64,000 bases of DNA from Cytophagales bacterium (GCA_004292855.1 RDXN01000043.1:45302-109301), one strand, 5' to 3'; positions 34,163 to 43,160 are shown, counted from the stretch's first letter. Program-made: numbers and translations. The notes: generated from the sequence alone by a model not told the origin.

Positions 34163-37100
34163 ATGAGTCTTTCTTCGCTTGCATTAAACCGCCCGGTCTT
34201 CGCTATGGTGATGTCGATCATCATCGTGCTGTTCGGCGTAATTGGTTACCAGTCGCTGGGGGTGCGCGAATACCCGGCCATCGACCCGCCGATCATTACG
34301 GTGCGGACCAATTATACGGGAGCCAACCCCGAAATTATTGAGTCGCAGATTACCGAGCCTATCGAAAAATCGCTCAACAGCATTGAGGGTATTCGGACCA
34401 TCTCGTCGAATAGTTCGCTGGGAGCCAGCACCATAACGGTCGAATTCGATCTGAGTGCCGACCTTGAACGGGCCGCCAACGACGTGCGCGATAAGGTAGC
34501 ACAGGCCCAACGCCAACTGCCGCAGGACATTGATGGGCCACCAGTAGTGACCAAAGCCGATGCCAACTCAGACCCCATCGTGTTTTTGCCCGTGCAAAGC
34601 ACGACGCGCAATATCATGCAGTTGTCCGACTACGCCGAAAACGTGTTGCAGGAGCGGTTGCAAACCATACCGGGCGTGAGCCAGGTAACGATCTACGGCC
34701 TCAAACGCTTTGCTATGCGGCTCTGGATAGACCCCTTCAAACTGGCAGCCTACCGCCTGACCGTGCAAGACATCGAGCAGGCCCTGACCCGCCAGAACGT
34801 GGAACTCCCCGGCGGGAAAATCTACGGAAACAACACCGAACTGACCGTGAAATCGGTGGGCCGACTGGCGACGGAGAAAGACTTCAACGACCTCATTGTA
34901 CGACAAACCGATGGGCAGATAATCCGATTCAAAGACATTGGTTACGCCGTGTTGGGGCCTGAGAACGAAGAAACTCAATCGAAGCAAAACGGCGTACAGG
35001 GCGTGATTCTGGTCCTGATACCGCAGCCGGGAGCCAACTACGTCGAAATTGCCGACGAGTTTTATAAGCGATTCGAGACACTCAAAAAAGACCTCCCCGC
35101 CGACATTCAGGTGAACATAGGTATTGACCGGAGCACGTTTATTCGCAAGGCTATCCTGGAAGTGCAGGAGACCCTGCTGATCTCGTTTGTGTTGGTTGTT
35201 CTGGTTATTTATTTCTTCTTCCGCGACTGGCTCATTGCCTTCCGCCCCCTAATCGACATTCCGGTTTCGCTCATTGGCGCATTCTTTATCATGTACATTG
35301 CCGACTTCAGTATCAACGTCTTAACACTGTTAGGGATCGTTCTGGCAACGGGCCTCGTAGTCGACGATGGGATTGTGGTTACCGAGAATATATTCAAGAA
35401 AATCGAGCAGGGCATGGACACCCGGCAGGCGGCTAAAGAAGGCTCCGAAGAGATTTTCTTCGCCGTACTGGCTACCTCAATCACGTTGGCGGTGGTGTTT
35501 TTACCGATCATTTTCCTGGAAGGTTTCGTGGGCCGACTTTTCCGGGAGTTTGGTATTGTGGTGGCCGGGGCCGTGCTGATCTCGGCGTTTGTGTCGCTCA
35601 CGCTGACTCCCGTGCTGAGCGTGAAACTGACGAGCAAAGACCACGGAAAGGGGAGCTGGTTTTATAAGAAAACGGAGCCGTTTTTCCAATGGCTCGACCG
35701 AACCTACCGGCACTCGCTGGAGCGGTTCATGCGGGCGCGGGGTTGGGCCTGGGGCATGGTGGTGGCTTGTCTGGCCCTGATTGTGGGCTTGGGCGCGTTG
35801 CTCAAATCGGAACTGGCTCCGCTCGAAGATCGCGGTCGGTTACGGATACCCATTACCGCCCCCGAAGGTACGAGCTACGAAGCGATGGCGGGCATTACGG
35901 ACCGACTCACGCAGTTTGTACTCGACTCCGTACCCGAAACGACCCTCACGTTTAGTGTAGTGGCACCCGGTTTTACAGGCTCTGGTGCGGTAAACAGTGC
36001 CTTTGTGTTCGTGAACATGCGCGAACCACAAAACCGGACCCGGTCGCAGCAGCAGGTGGCCGATTACCTGACGGCTAATCTCCGCAATTTCAGCGATGCC
36101 CGTATGTTCCCGGTGCAGGAGCAGACCATTCAGGTAGGGCGAGGGGGCGGGCAACCCATTCAATTCGTGTTGCAGAACCTGAGCTTCGACAAACTTCGTG
36201 AAGTGTTGCCTAAGTTTCTGGAAGAGGTCCGCAAAGACCCTACCTTCCAGAACGTCGACGTGGATTTGAAATTCAATAAGCCTGAACTCAACATTAGCAT
36301 TGAGCGTGAAAAAGCCACAAGCCTGGGGTTGTCGGTGCTCGATGTGTCGAATACCGTTCAGTTAGCTCTGAGCAATCGCCGACTGGCCTACATGCTTATG
36401 AACGGCAAGCAGTATCAGGTCATCGGGCAGGTTGACCGCGAAGACCGCGACGAACCTGTCGATCTGGCTTCGTTTTATGTGCGGAACAACGAGGGAAACC
36501 TGATTCAACTCGACAACCTCGTACGGTTTGAGGAGCGGTCGAGTCCGCCGTCGGTGTATCACTACAACCGGTTCAAATCGGCGACGGTGTCGGCGGGGTT
36601 GGCCCCCGGCAAAACTATTGGCGATGGGGTAGCGGTGATGAACACGATAGCAGGCCGTTTGCTCGACAACACCTTCCAAACGGCCCTGTCCGGGGCCTCC
36701 CGCGACTACGCCGAAAGCTCGTCGAACACCTTGTTTGCCTTTGGGTTAGCTCTGATCTTAGTGTACCTGATTCTGGCCGCTCAGTTCGATAGTTTTATCG
36801 ACCCGTTCATTATCATGATTACCGTACCCCTGGCGATTGCCGGGGCTGTGTTGTCGTTGTGGTTGTTTGGGCAAACGCTCAATATCTTCAGTCAGATCGG
36901 CGTAATTATGCTCGTTGGTCTGGTGACCAAAAACGGTATCCTGATCGTGGAGTTTGCCAACGAGCAGCGACTCACGGGCAAGAATAAATATGAAGCGGCT
37001 ATCGAATCGGCGGCTATGCGGCTCCGGCCCATCCTGATGACGACCCTTGTGGCGGCTTTTGGTGCCTTGCCGCTAGCTCTTGCGTTAGGGGCTGCCAGCA

Positions 37101-37324
37101 AAAGCCGGATGCCCCTGGGCATCGTGATTGTGGGTGGCCTGCTGTTTTCGCTCGTGCTGACGCTCTTCGTGGTGCCAGCCATCTACACTTACCTCTCACG
37201 CCGGAAAGACACCCCCAACCCCGACGGGCAACCCGGCCCCGGCCCCGAAAATCGACCGTTACCCCAACCTGAAGGCCGCGACACCGGCGACCGCGACCCG
37301 GTTGAAGAGGCAGTCATTAAGTAG
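34163..37324 (+). CDS. RND efflux pump (AcrB/HAE1-type)
   Basis: A pump of 1053 residues. It starts MSLSSLALNRPVFAMVMSII, the usual RND N-terminus; the 13 codons before it lie in element E5. Conserved blocks include the first periplasmic region YTGANPEIIESQITEPIEKS, the proton-relay helix GIVLATGLVVDDGIVVTENI with its Asp pair, and the repeat helix IGVIMLVGLVTKNGILIVEF. It exports drugs or other amphiphiles by proton antiport, together with the adaptor upstream. Element E6 follows its stop. Confidence 0.95.
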   Translation: MSLSSLALNRPVFAMVMSIIIVLFGVIGYQSLGVREYPAIDPPIITVRTNYTGANPEIIESQITEPIEKSLNSIEGIRTISSNSSLGASTITVEFDLSADLERAANDVRDKVAQAQRQLPQDIDGPPVVTKADANSDPIVFLPVQSTTRNIMQLSDYAENVLQERLQTIPGVSQVTIYGLKRFAMRLWIDPFKLAAYRLTVQDIEQALTRQNVELPGGKIYGNNTELTVKSVGRLATEKDFNDLIVRQTDGQIIRFKDIGYAVLGPENEETQSKQNGVQGVILVLIPQPGANYVEIADEFYKRFETLKKDLPADIQVNIGIDRSTFIRKAILEVQETLLISFVLVVLVIYFFFRDWLIAFRPLIDIPVSLIGAFFIMYIADFSINVLTLLGIVLATGLVVDDGIVVTENIFKKIEQGMDTRQAAKEGSEEIFFAVLATSITLAVVFLPIIFLEGFVGRLFREFGIVVAGAVLISAFVSLTLTPVLSVKLTSKDHGKGSWFYKKTEPFFQWLDRTYRHSLERFMRARGWAWGMVVACLALIVGLGALLKSELAPLEDRGRLRIPITAPEGTSYEAMAGITDRLTQFVLDSVPETTLTFSVVAPGFTGSGAVNSAFVFVNMREPQNRTRSQQQVADYLTANLRNFSDARMFPVQEQTIQVGRGGGQPIQFVLQNLSFDKLREVLPKFLEEVRKDPTFQNVDVDLKFNKPELNISIEREKATSLGLSVLDVSNTVQLALSNRRLAYMLMNGKQYQVIGQVDREDRDEPVDLASFYVRNNEGNLIQLDNLVRFEERSSPPSVYHYNRFKSATVSAGLAPGKTIGDGVAVMNTIAGRLLDNTFQTALSGASRDYAESSSNTLFAFGLALILVYLILAAQFDSFIDPFIIMITVPLAIAGAVLSLWLFGQTLNIFSQIGVIMLVGLVTKNGILIVEFANEQRLTGKNKYEAAIESAAMRLRPILMTTLVAAFGALPLALALGAASKSRMPLGIVIVGGLLFSLVLTLFVVPAIYTYLSRRKDTPNPDGQPGPGPENRPLPQPEGRDTGDRDPVEEAVIK

Positions 37325-37398
37325 TCATTTACTGCGCGTCATTGGTTGTCATTGATAGCTTTAAATTCATGAATGACAACCAATGACGCGCAGCAAAT
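37310..37398. repeat. Palindromic element E6 between convergent genes
   Basis: A perfect 22-bp inverted repeat (37332-37353 with 37372-37393) separated by 18 bases. GTCATT words recur at irregular spacing, and the series begins within the last codons of the pump gene. It lies between two convergent genes and could act as a bidirectional terminator. Confidence 0.9.
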
Positions 37399-37405
37399 CA
37401 CCTTA

Positions 37406-37774
37406 TTACTTCTCTTTTTTGGCCGAAATCTCCTGCCCCTGCACCTTCAGAATCAGGCCTTTAATAGCTTTGGTGGCGGGGTCACGCTCAAATTGAACAA
37501 TAGATCCGTAGCTGCTTGTGGACTGATAGGTGTCGGTTTCGGGTTGTTTCAGGAGCTTGTTGGAGCCGTAGCTGTCGGCTTCGCCGTAGAGAACGCCGTC
37601 TTTATCGGTAACAATGAATTTAGCGATGGGGCTACCATCAGCAAACGAGTAGTTGCCCACAAACTCTTTTACGTCAGTGGTTTGGGCCGTAGCGGTAGTT
37701 TGGGTTGTGGCCGTTGTTTGGGCCAGGGCAGGCACCGAAGCCAGCAGGAAACAGGAGAGCAGGAGTTGCTTCAT
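37406..37774 (-). CDS. Small secreted protein, DUF3471-like
   Basis: A 122-residue protein starting MKQLLLSCFLLASVPALAQ, a signal peptide. A Thr/Gln-rich stretch (TTATTQTTATAQTT) follows, then a domain of about 85 residues (VKEFVGNYSFADGSPIAKFI...) like the C-terminal beta domain often attached to beta-lactamase-type proteins (DUF3471). Here it stands alone. The start is set at 37774; the Uma2-like gene upstream ends five bases before it, so they are probably cotranscribed. Confidence 0.75.
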   Translation of the reverse strand: MKQLLLSCFLLASVPALAQTTATTQTTATAQTTDVKEFVGNYSFADGSPIAKFIVTDKDGVLYGEADSYGSNKLLKQPETDTYQSTSSYGSIVQFERDPATKAIKGLILKVQGQEISAKKEK

Positions 37775-37778
37775 GGAG

Positions 37779-38423
37779 TTAATAGTCAATTTCTTCTTCG
37801 TCTAACAGAGTTTTGATATTCAATACACAGTTTTCCATCACCAGAACGTCCTGATCCCAGTCGGTGATGGTCCATTGTTTCTGCCCTTGTTCGGCAATAA
37901 ACACTTTGCGAAATTCGGTTAGTATCCAGATGACGCGCTGCGCCCCAAAATCAAGAATCTTTTTGGCTTTCTGAAACAGGTAACTGCTCTCGTCGCCAAA
38001 ATCGCCCACGTCGGCTTTTATATCAACCTCAATCACAACCAGAGGGGACACACTAAAATATTTGCCTTTGAGCTTGCCAATCTTCGCCTTCTCGTAGATG
38101 GCCAGATCGTTGGCAACATTGTTATTCGCTGCGAGATGCAAACCCGACTCGTTGGTGCCAACCGTGTAGAGCTTTCGATTCAGATGGGTGTACAGGAATC
38201 CATTCAACAAATACACAATAATTCCCTGTAAGTCAGAGCAAGACATAATTTCTTCAACTGTTTTGGTTCCCGCCAGCACATCCCGATACCCTTTGTAATA
38301 AATTGGTTTACCATCCCACTCTTCATAAATCAGCGCAGTCGGAATGGCAACAGGCCTGGGGGCCTGTCGGGGCTTGCGGGTGGCTCGTTGAGAGCGCACC
38401 GTTTGTTCGGCCATTACGGTCAT
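37779..38423 (-). CDS. Uma2-family (DUF820) endonuclease-like protein
   Basis: About 214 residues. The core SPLVVIEVDIKAD followed by YLFQKAKKILDFGAQRVIWI and LTEFRKVFIAE fits the Uma2 PD-(D/E)xK fold, in which E...K pairs form the nuclease centre. Many copies of this family occur in cyanobacteria and Bacteroidota; the cellular role is unknown. The start is set at the ATG at 38423, supported by TAGGTTTG at 38448-38455; the longer frame begins inside that promoter. Confidence 0.75.
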   Translation of the reverse strand: MTVMAEQTVRSQRATRKPRQAPRPVAIPTALIYEEWDGKPIYYKGYRDVLAGTKTVEEIMSCSDLQGIIVYLLNGFLYTHLNRKLYTVGTNESGLHLAANNNVANDLAIYEKAKIGKLKGKYFSVSPLVVIEVDIKADVGDFGDESSYLFQKAKKILDFGAQRVIWILTEFRKVFIAEQGQKQWTITDWDQDVLVMENCVLNIKTLLDEEEIDY

Positions 38424-38447
38424 TGTCTTGTCCTGTCTGGTGTAAGA

Positions 38448-38455
38448 CAAACCTA
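38448..38455 (-). promoter_or_regulatory. -7 promoter element of the Uma2-like gene
   Basis: TAGGTTTG on the minus strand matches TAnnTTTG and lies about 25 bases before the ATG at 38423. Confidence 0.5.
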
Positions 38456-38587
38456 CACATAAAAGACCTCAAATGCCACTCCACGAAAGGGTATTTAGAG
38501 CCATCAGAAATTCTTTAATTGGCTGTACCATACTGTGCAGCCAAACCGATTATATTGGACCGCTTTTACGTAAACCATCAAAACCAA

Positions 38588-39955
38588 ATGCAGAAAAAGA
38601 TCACCCTTACCGAAGCCGAAATTCCCGAAAGCTGGTACAATATTGTGGCCGACATGCCCAATAAGCCCTTGCCACCGCTTCACCCCGGCACCCACGAACC
38701 GATTGGCCCTGAGATGCTGATGCCCCTGTTTCCGATGGAACTCATCAAGCAGGAGGTCACGTCCGATAAATGGGTAGGCATCCCCGACGAGGTGCGCGAA
38801 ATCTACAAGATTTGGCGGCCTACGCCTATGTTCCGCGCCACGGGTTTTGAAAAGTTGCTTGGAACGTCGGCTAAAATCTACTACAAGTACGAAGGCGTCA
38901 GCCCGGCCGGGTCGCACAAGCCCAACACGGCTGTTCCGCAGGCGTACTACAACAAGCAGGAGGGCGTGAAACGCATTACGACCGAAACCGGCGCGGGGCA
39001 GTGGGGGAGTGCCCTTAGCTTTGCCTGCCAGATGTTCGGCATTGAGTGCGATGTCTACATGGTGAAGGCGAGCTACGAAGGCAAACCCTACCGCAAAATC
39101 ATGATGAACACCTGGGGGGCCAACGTGTATCCATCACCCTCGGAGCGCACCCAGGCGGGCCGAAGTATTCTGGCTAAAGACCCCAACTCGCCGGGGAGCC
39201 TTGGCATTGCCATTTCGGAGGCTGTCGAACTCGCTATGCAGGCCGACGATACCAAATACGCGCTTGGTTCGGTGCTAAACCACGTGCTGATGCACCAGAC
39301 GGTTATCGGCCTCGAAGCCATCAAGCAACTCGAAAAAGCGGGTGACTTCCCCGATATTGTGGTGGCTCCGTTTGGCGGTGGGTCCAACTTCGCGGGCATT
39401 GCGTTCCCGTTCCTGCGCTACAACCTGGAGGAGGGCAAGTCGATCCGGTGTATTGCCGCCGAACCGGCCTCCTGCCCCAAACTCACGCGGGGCGTGTTCC
39501 GCTACGACCTCGGCGACACCGTGGGCATGACGCCCCTGCTGCCGATGTACACACTCGGCCATAACTTTATTCCGGCTCCCATCCACGCGGGCGGGTTGCG
39601 CTACCACGGCGCGGGGGCCATTGTAAGCCAGTTGCTCAACGACGGACTTATTGAGGCACAGTCGTTTAAGCAACTGGAGTGTTTTGATGCGGGTATTAAG
39701 TTTGCCCAATCGGAGGGGATTATTCCGGCACCCGAAGCCACGCACGCCATCGCGACGGTCATTAAAGAAGCCCAACGCGCTAAGGAAGAAGGCACGAGTC
39801 CGACGATTCTGTTCAATCTGTGCGGGCACGGCCATTTCGACATGGGGGCTTACGAGCAGTACCTGTCGGGCAAGTTGGTTGAACACGAGGTAACACAGGA
39901 CGAGATTTTGGCCTCGCTTGCGGAGTTAGATACACCCTTGATTACCAACAGTTGA
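38588..39955 (+). CDS. trpB: TrpB2-type tryptophan synthase beta chain-like enzyme
   Basis: A 455-residue pyridoxal-phosphate enzyme of the TrpB2 branch, longer than classical TrpB (about 400). The N-terminus MQKKITLTEAEIPESWYNIV is TrpB2-like, the PLP lysine lies in SPAGSHKPNTA, and the phosphate-binding loop reads APFGGGSNFAG. TrpB2 enzymes condense indole with serine or O-phosphoserine, often without a TrpA partner. No other trp gene is near. The start at 38588 is the natural ATG; the 23 codons before it look like untranslated leader. Confidence 0.92.
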   Translation: MQKKITLTEAEIPESWYNIVADMPNKPLPPLHPGTHEPIGPEMLMPLFPMELIKQEVTSDKWVGIPDEVREIYKIWRPTPMFRATGFEKLLGTSAKIYYKYEGVSPAGSHKPNTAVPQAYYNKQEGVKRITTETGAGQWGSALSFACQMFGIECDVYMVKASYEGKPYRKIMMNTWGANVYPSPSERTQAGRSILAKDPNSPGSLGIAISEAVELAMQADDTKYALGSVLNHVLMHQTVIGLEAIKQLEKAGDFPDIVVAPFGGGSNFAGIAFPFLRYNLEEGKSIRCIAAEPASCPKLTRGVFRYDLGDTVGMTPLLPMYTLGHNFIPAPIHAGGLRYHGAGAIVSQLLNDGLIEAQSFKQLECFDAGIKFAQSEGIIPAPEATHAIATVIKEAQRAKEEGTSPTILFNLCGHGHFDMGAYEQYLSGKLVEHEVTQDEILASLAELDTPLITNS

Positions 39956-40126
39956 TGAGATTGGTATGTCGTATGAATGGGGACATGATGAGTACAGTTT
40001 TCTACAATGTAACGTGAATGTTTAATTTGACTGTTTGTTAACTAGTTGATTGTTAGATTGTTGTTTGGATAATCGGATTGGTATGAATTTTATACGATTA
40101 CTGGTGAATTTAAACACTCAACAATC
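39956..40126. other. Intergenic region with repeated TTG/GATT words
   Basis: This 171-bp gap has loosely repeated words (GATTGTTAG, ATTGTTG, and CAACAATC just before the next ATG). GATTGTTG and CAACAATC could pair over a long loop. It may be a degenerate palindromic element; I see no gene or clear promoter in it. Confidence 0.3.
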
Positions 40127-40291
40127 ATGGGAAACATACTGTATACCATCGCAATCATCTGCGTCATTCTTTGGTTGGTCGGCTTCTTAGGCTTTGGCGG
40201 ATTCGGTTTAGGTAGCCTCATTCACGTTCTGCTTGTTATTGCCGTTGTCGTGATTTTACTCCGTGTTATACGGGGTAATTCGCCGGTTTAA
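40127..40291 (+). CDS. lmo0937-family small membrane protein
   Basis: A 54-residue protein starting MGNILYTIAIICVILWLVGF. It has two short hydrophobic helices separated by a glycine-rich turn (LGFGGFGLGSLIHVLL) and ends RVIRGNSPV. This is the pattern of the lmo0937/DUF5670 family of small membrane proteins, which are common in Bacteroidota and of unknown function. An intrinsic terminator follows 22 bases after the stop, supporting an independent transcript. Confidence 0.82.
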   Translation: MGNILYTIAIICVILWLVGFLGFGGFGLGSLIHVLLVIAVVVILLRVIRGNSPV

Positions 40292-40313
40292 TCGCGCTCT
40301 CACTGGTATACGG

Positions 40314-40345
40314 GACCGGTCGAGCATTTCGACCGGTCTTTTTTT
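40314..40345 (+). terminator. Intrinsic terminator after the small membrane protein
   Basis: GACCGGTCGA (40314-40323) and TCGACCGGTC (40329-40338) form a 10-bp stem followed by seven T. The T-run overlaps the stop codon of the convergent madM gene. Confidence 0.93.
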
Positions 40346-41102
40346 ATGCCAACGCCTGTACGATTACGTAAAACACAGACGGACAAATTAGGCAACCCAA
40401 ACCTGTGTAAAAGGTGGCCGTCATGGCCCCGTAAGGCACTAATTTGGGGTCGGTGGCCGCCAACCCCGCAGCTACGCCACTTGTTGTACCGAGCAATCCA
40501 CCAAAAACCATAGCCGCCGACGGATTGGTGAGACCAATGTGCCGGGCTATCAATGGCGTCCCAATCGTGACCAGGATCGACTTCACGAGTCCAGCCGCAA
40601 TGCTATTGGCAATTACATCCGACGACGCCCCAATGGCTGTTCCCGTTACCGGCCCTACGATGAATGTGCAGGCCCCTGCGCCCATCGTTGTAATACTACG
40701 GGCATCGGTGTAGCCCATCGCGAGAGCAATAAGTGCCCCGCTGGCAAACGTCAGGGTAATCCCTAAAACTAACGACAACATGCCAGCCAATCCCGTCCGC
40801 CGAATCACCGAAAAGCTAACGCCCATTGCCGTGGCCACAATGGTGAAGTCGCGCAGCATGGGGCCACCCATCAGCTCAAACCCGCTCAGTGCTTTTACGT
40901 CGGCCAGACCCTTATTGCCGCCCGTGAGCCAGCCCCCCAGCCAGGCCAGGCACAGCCCGAAAAAGATAGCGATGGCCGAACCGGGAAGCATTCGTCGGGT
41001 CGCTTTCTCGGAGATCAGGTCGGCCACGACCATGAGTACACCCACCACCAGGAATGCGACAATCAGGCCGTTTTTGACCAGTAACGTTACGATGTAGTCC
41101 AT
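40344..41102 (-). CDS. madM: Malonate transporter subunit MadM
   Basis: A 252-residue membrane protein with about eight helices. The glycine-rich blocks MGAGACTFIVGPVTGTAIGA and NPSAAMVFGGLLGTTSGVAA match MadM, which with MadL forms a sodium-dependent malonate carrier. Its start overlaps the madL stop by 16 bases, the usual pairing. With malonyl-CoA synthetase upstream, the operon would import malonate and activate it. Confidence 0.88.
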   Translation of the reverse strand: MDYIVTLLVKNGLIVAFLVVGVLMVVADLISEKATRRMLPGSAIAIFFGLCLAWLGGWLTGGNKGLADVKALSGFELMGGPMLRDFTIVATAMGVSFSVIRRTGLAGMLSLVLGITLTFASGALIALAMGYTDARSITTMGAGACTFIVGPVTGTAIGASSDVIANSIAAGLVKSILVTIGTPLIARHIGLTNPSAAMVFGGLLGTTSGVAAGLAATDPKLVPYGAMTATFYTGLGCLICPSVFYVIVQALA

Positions 41103-41470
41103 TCAGGAGGGTTATTTTTTTTCATAGAGCGCGTCAGGACCGGCACCAGCGCGAAGCACAACGCCACCGGAATGGTGCCCGCCAGCAACGCCACCAGCCC
41201 GCTCGACAGGGCCAGTCGCACGTTCTGCACAGCCGACATCGCCACAATCACCGGAATATACAGGTTGCTCCAGAACAGGATACCCCCGGCCACTGCCGGA
41301 CCTAACTGGTTACGCTCTTCGAGCCAGTGTTGGGCCGCAATGAGCAGCAGCATAGCGAAGCCAACCCCGCCCACGTTGGCCTCAATACCAATGAGCCGCC
41401 CCAGCGTTTCGCCAACGAGTTGGCCTAGTAGAAAACAGCCCGCCAACAGGGCCACACCTCGGATTTGCAT
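41087..41470 (-). CDS. madL: Malonate transporter subunit MadL
   Basis: A 127-residue membrane protein with four helices. It starts MQIRGVALLAGCFLLGQLVG, and the block LIGIEANVGGVGFAMLLLIA is the conserved MadL motif. It is the small partner of MadM, with overlapping reading frames. The start at 41470 is the natural ATG; the longer frame runs back through palindromic element E7. Confidence 0.88.
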   Translation of the reverse strand: MQIRGVALLAGCFLLGQLVGETLGRLIGIEANVGGVGFAMLLLIAAQHWLEERNQLGPAVAGGILFWSNLYIPVIVAMSAVQNVRLALSSGLVALLAGTIPVALCFALVPVLTRSMKKNNPPEWTTS

Positions 41471-41477
41471 ATTTTCT

Positions 41478-41563
41478 GAATGATTGAATTGCAGAATGAT
41501 TGAATTGTAGAATGCGTTGTTCGTGCTATTCAACAATTCAATCATTCTGCAATTCAATCATTA
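41478..41563. repeat. Palindromic element E7 (8-bp units)
   Basis: The left arm (41478-41514) alternates GAATGATT and GAATTGCA or GAATTGTA; the right arm (41528-41563) is its reverse complement with one mismatch in 35. The unit is 8 bp. The right arm encodes the last residues (ND) and the TGA stop of the malonyl-CoA synthetase gene. Confidence 0.93.
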
Positions 41564-43077
41564 AACATTGGTTTCAAATCATTTTTCGTGACTTTGCCCA
41601 TAGCATTGCGGGGGAGGTCGGGGAGGGCCAGGAACCGCCGGGGGACTTTGTAGGCGGGCAATTGCTCGCGGAGCCAGGTCGAAAGCTGTGCGGTGTCGAG
41701 GGGAGTGTTGGGGTGTTGTAGCACGAGGGCTGCGGCTACCAGTTCGCCCCATTCGTCGTTGGGTAGGCCCACCACGCTGCAATCGGCCACGAGCGGGTGC
41801 GTTCGCAGGACTTCTTCAATTTCGAGGGCCGAAATCTTGTACCCACCCGACTTGATGATGTCGGTGGAGTTACGGCCCAGAATCCGATAGTAGCCAGTCT
41901 CCAACACGGCCACGTCGCCCGTGCGGAACCAGCCATCGGGGGTAAAAGCTGCTTCGGTAGCATCGGGGCGTTGCCAATACTCCAGAAACACATTGTCTCC
42001 CTTCACCAAAATTTCGCCGGGCGACGCATCGCCCGGCGTGGATTCGCCTGGTGATGCGTCATCCTGTACATCAAGTCCGGCATCATCGACCAACCGGATG
42101 CCTACACCGGGCAGGGGTTGTCCAATGTGGCCTGCCCGCCGTTCGCCCATGTAGGGGTTGCTGATCGCCATACCGATTTCAGTCATGCCGTAGCGTTCGA
42201 GCAGGCGGTGCCCGCTGATGGCTTCCCAGCGTTCCATAACCGAAACGGGCAGAGCCGCCGACCCCGATACCATCAGCCGACAGGCCCGCATGGCCCCGGT
42301 GATCGCGGTTTGTTCGTCGGGTGGAAGTGTGTCGAAGTGGGCAATGAGCTTAAAGTAAATGGTCGGTACGGCCATAAACACGCGGTCGCGGTTGGGCAAC
42401 TGGTTGGCCCTGAACCAGTCGAACACAGCCTGCGCCGAAAAATTACTCAGAAATTCGACCGTGCCCCCCGCCCGGAGCGTACACGACACGACATTCACGA
42501 TCCCATGCACATGATGCAGGGGTAATACACACAGAGCGTGGTCGCAGGTTGAATACGACCACGCCTTGAGCAGGGTGGCTGTTTGGGCATCCAGATTGGC
42601 GTGGGTCGTCACCACGCCTTTTGGCAGGTTGGTGGTGCCGCTCGTGTACAGAATCATGGCACGGCGGTCGGGCGTCAGGGTAGGCAGGAGTGTTTCGAGG
42701 CTGGTTTCGTCTTCGCCGAGCACGATAAACCGAATGTGTCGGCGGGTGGCATCGTCGCGAAGCAGGTTAGCGAAGGCGGGCGAAACCACGAGAACGTCGG
42801 CCCCGGTATCGTCCAGCACGTATTGGATTGCCGGTAGGGGATGGGTGGTACACAACGGAACCCCTACGCCCCCGGCCAGCCAGATGCCCCACTGCACCCG
42901 CACATAGTCGAAACCCGGCTCGACCATAAACGCCACCCGACGCTCGTTCAGGTCGGATTGGTTGGCGAGCAATTGTGCAGCCATGTGGCGGGATGCTTGT
43001 TGCAGATCGCCGAAGCTATAGGATTGACCATTGGCAAGGATGGCCGTGCGGGTTGGGTCCGGGAAAGACCAGATCAT
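41554..43077 (-). CDS. matB: Malonyl-CoA synthetase (AMP-forming)
   Basis: A 507-residue acyl-CoA synthetase. The phosphate loop is ILYTSGTTNLPKGVV, the aromatic motif RYGMTEIGM, and the hinge region YRILGRNSTDIIKSGGYKIS, which matches MatB enzymes that ligate malonate to CoA. Neighbouring madL and madM support this substrate. Residues near 340-355 hold an unusual repeated stretch (DDASPGESTPGDASPGE). The final FND and stop lie in element E7. Confidence 0.88.
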   Translation of the reverse strand: MIWSFPDPTRTAILANGQSYSFGDLQQASRHMAAQLLANQSDLNERRVAFMVEPGFDYVRVQWGIWLAGGVGVPLCTTHPLPAIQYVLDDTGADVLVVSPAFANLLRDDATRRHIRFIVLGEDETSLETLLPTLTPDRRAMILYTSGTTNLPKGVVTTHANLDAQTATLLKAWSYSTCDHALCVLPLHHVHGIVNVVSCTLRAGGTVEFLSNFSAQAVFDWFRANQLPNRDRVFMAVPTIYFKLIAHFDTLPPDEQTAITGAMRACRLMVSGSAALPVSVMERWEAISGHRLLERYGMTEIGMAISNPYMGERRAGHIGQPLPGVGIRLVDDAGLDVQDDASPGESTPGDASPGEILVKGDNVFLEYWQRPDATEAAFTPDGWFRTGDVAVLETGYYRILGRNSTDIIKSGGYKISALEIEEVLRTHPLVADCSVVGLPNDEWGELVAAALVLQHPNTPLDTAQLSTWLREQLPAYKVPRRFLALPDLPRNAMGKVTKNDLKPMFND

Positions 43078-43160
43078 ACTACGGTGGTAATAACTTGGGG
43101 TTCGCTACAAAAAGGCGGGCTACCCTGAATATACTGCTGCGTGTGTTGGCTCCGTCCCAA

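Noticed and set aside
40344..41102. LrgB/CidB-like protein
   Set aside because: Multiple helices and glycine-rich motifs could suggest this, but the overlapping MadL partner and the adjacent malonyl-CoA synthetase support MadM.
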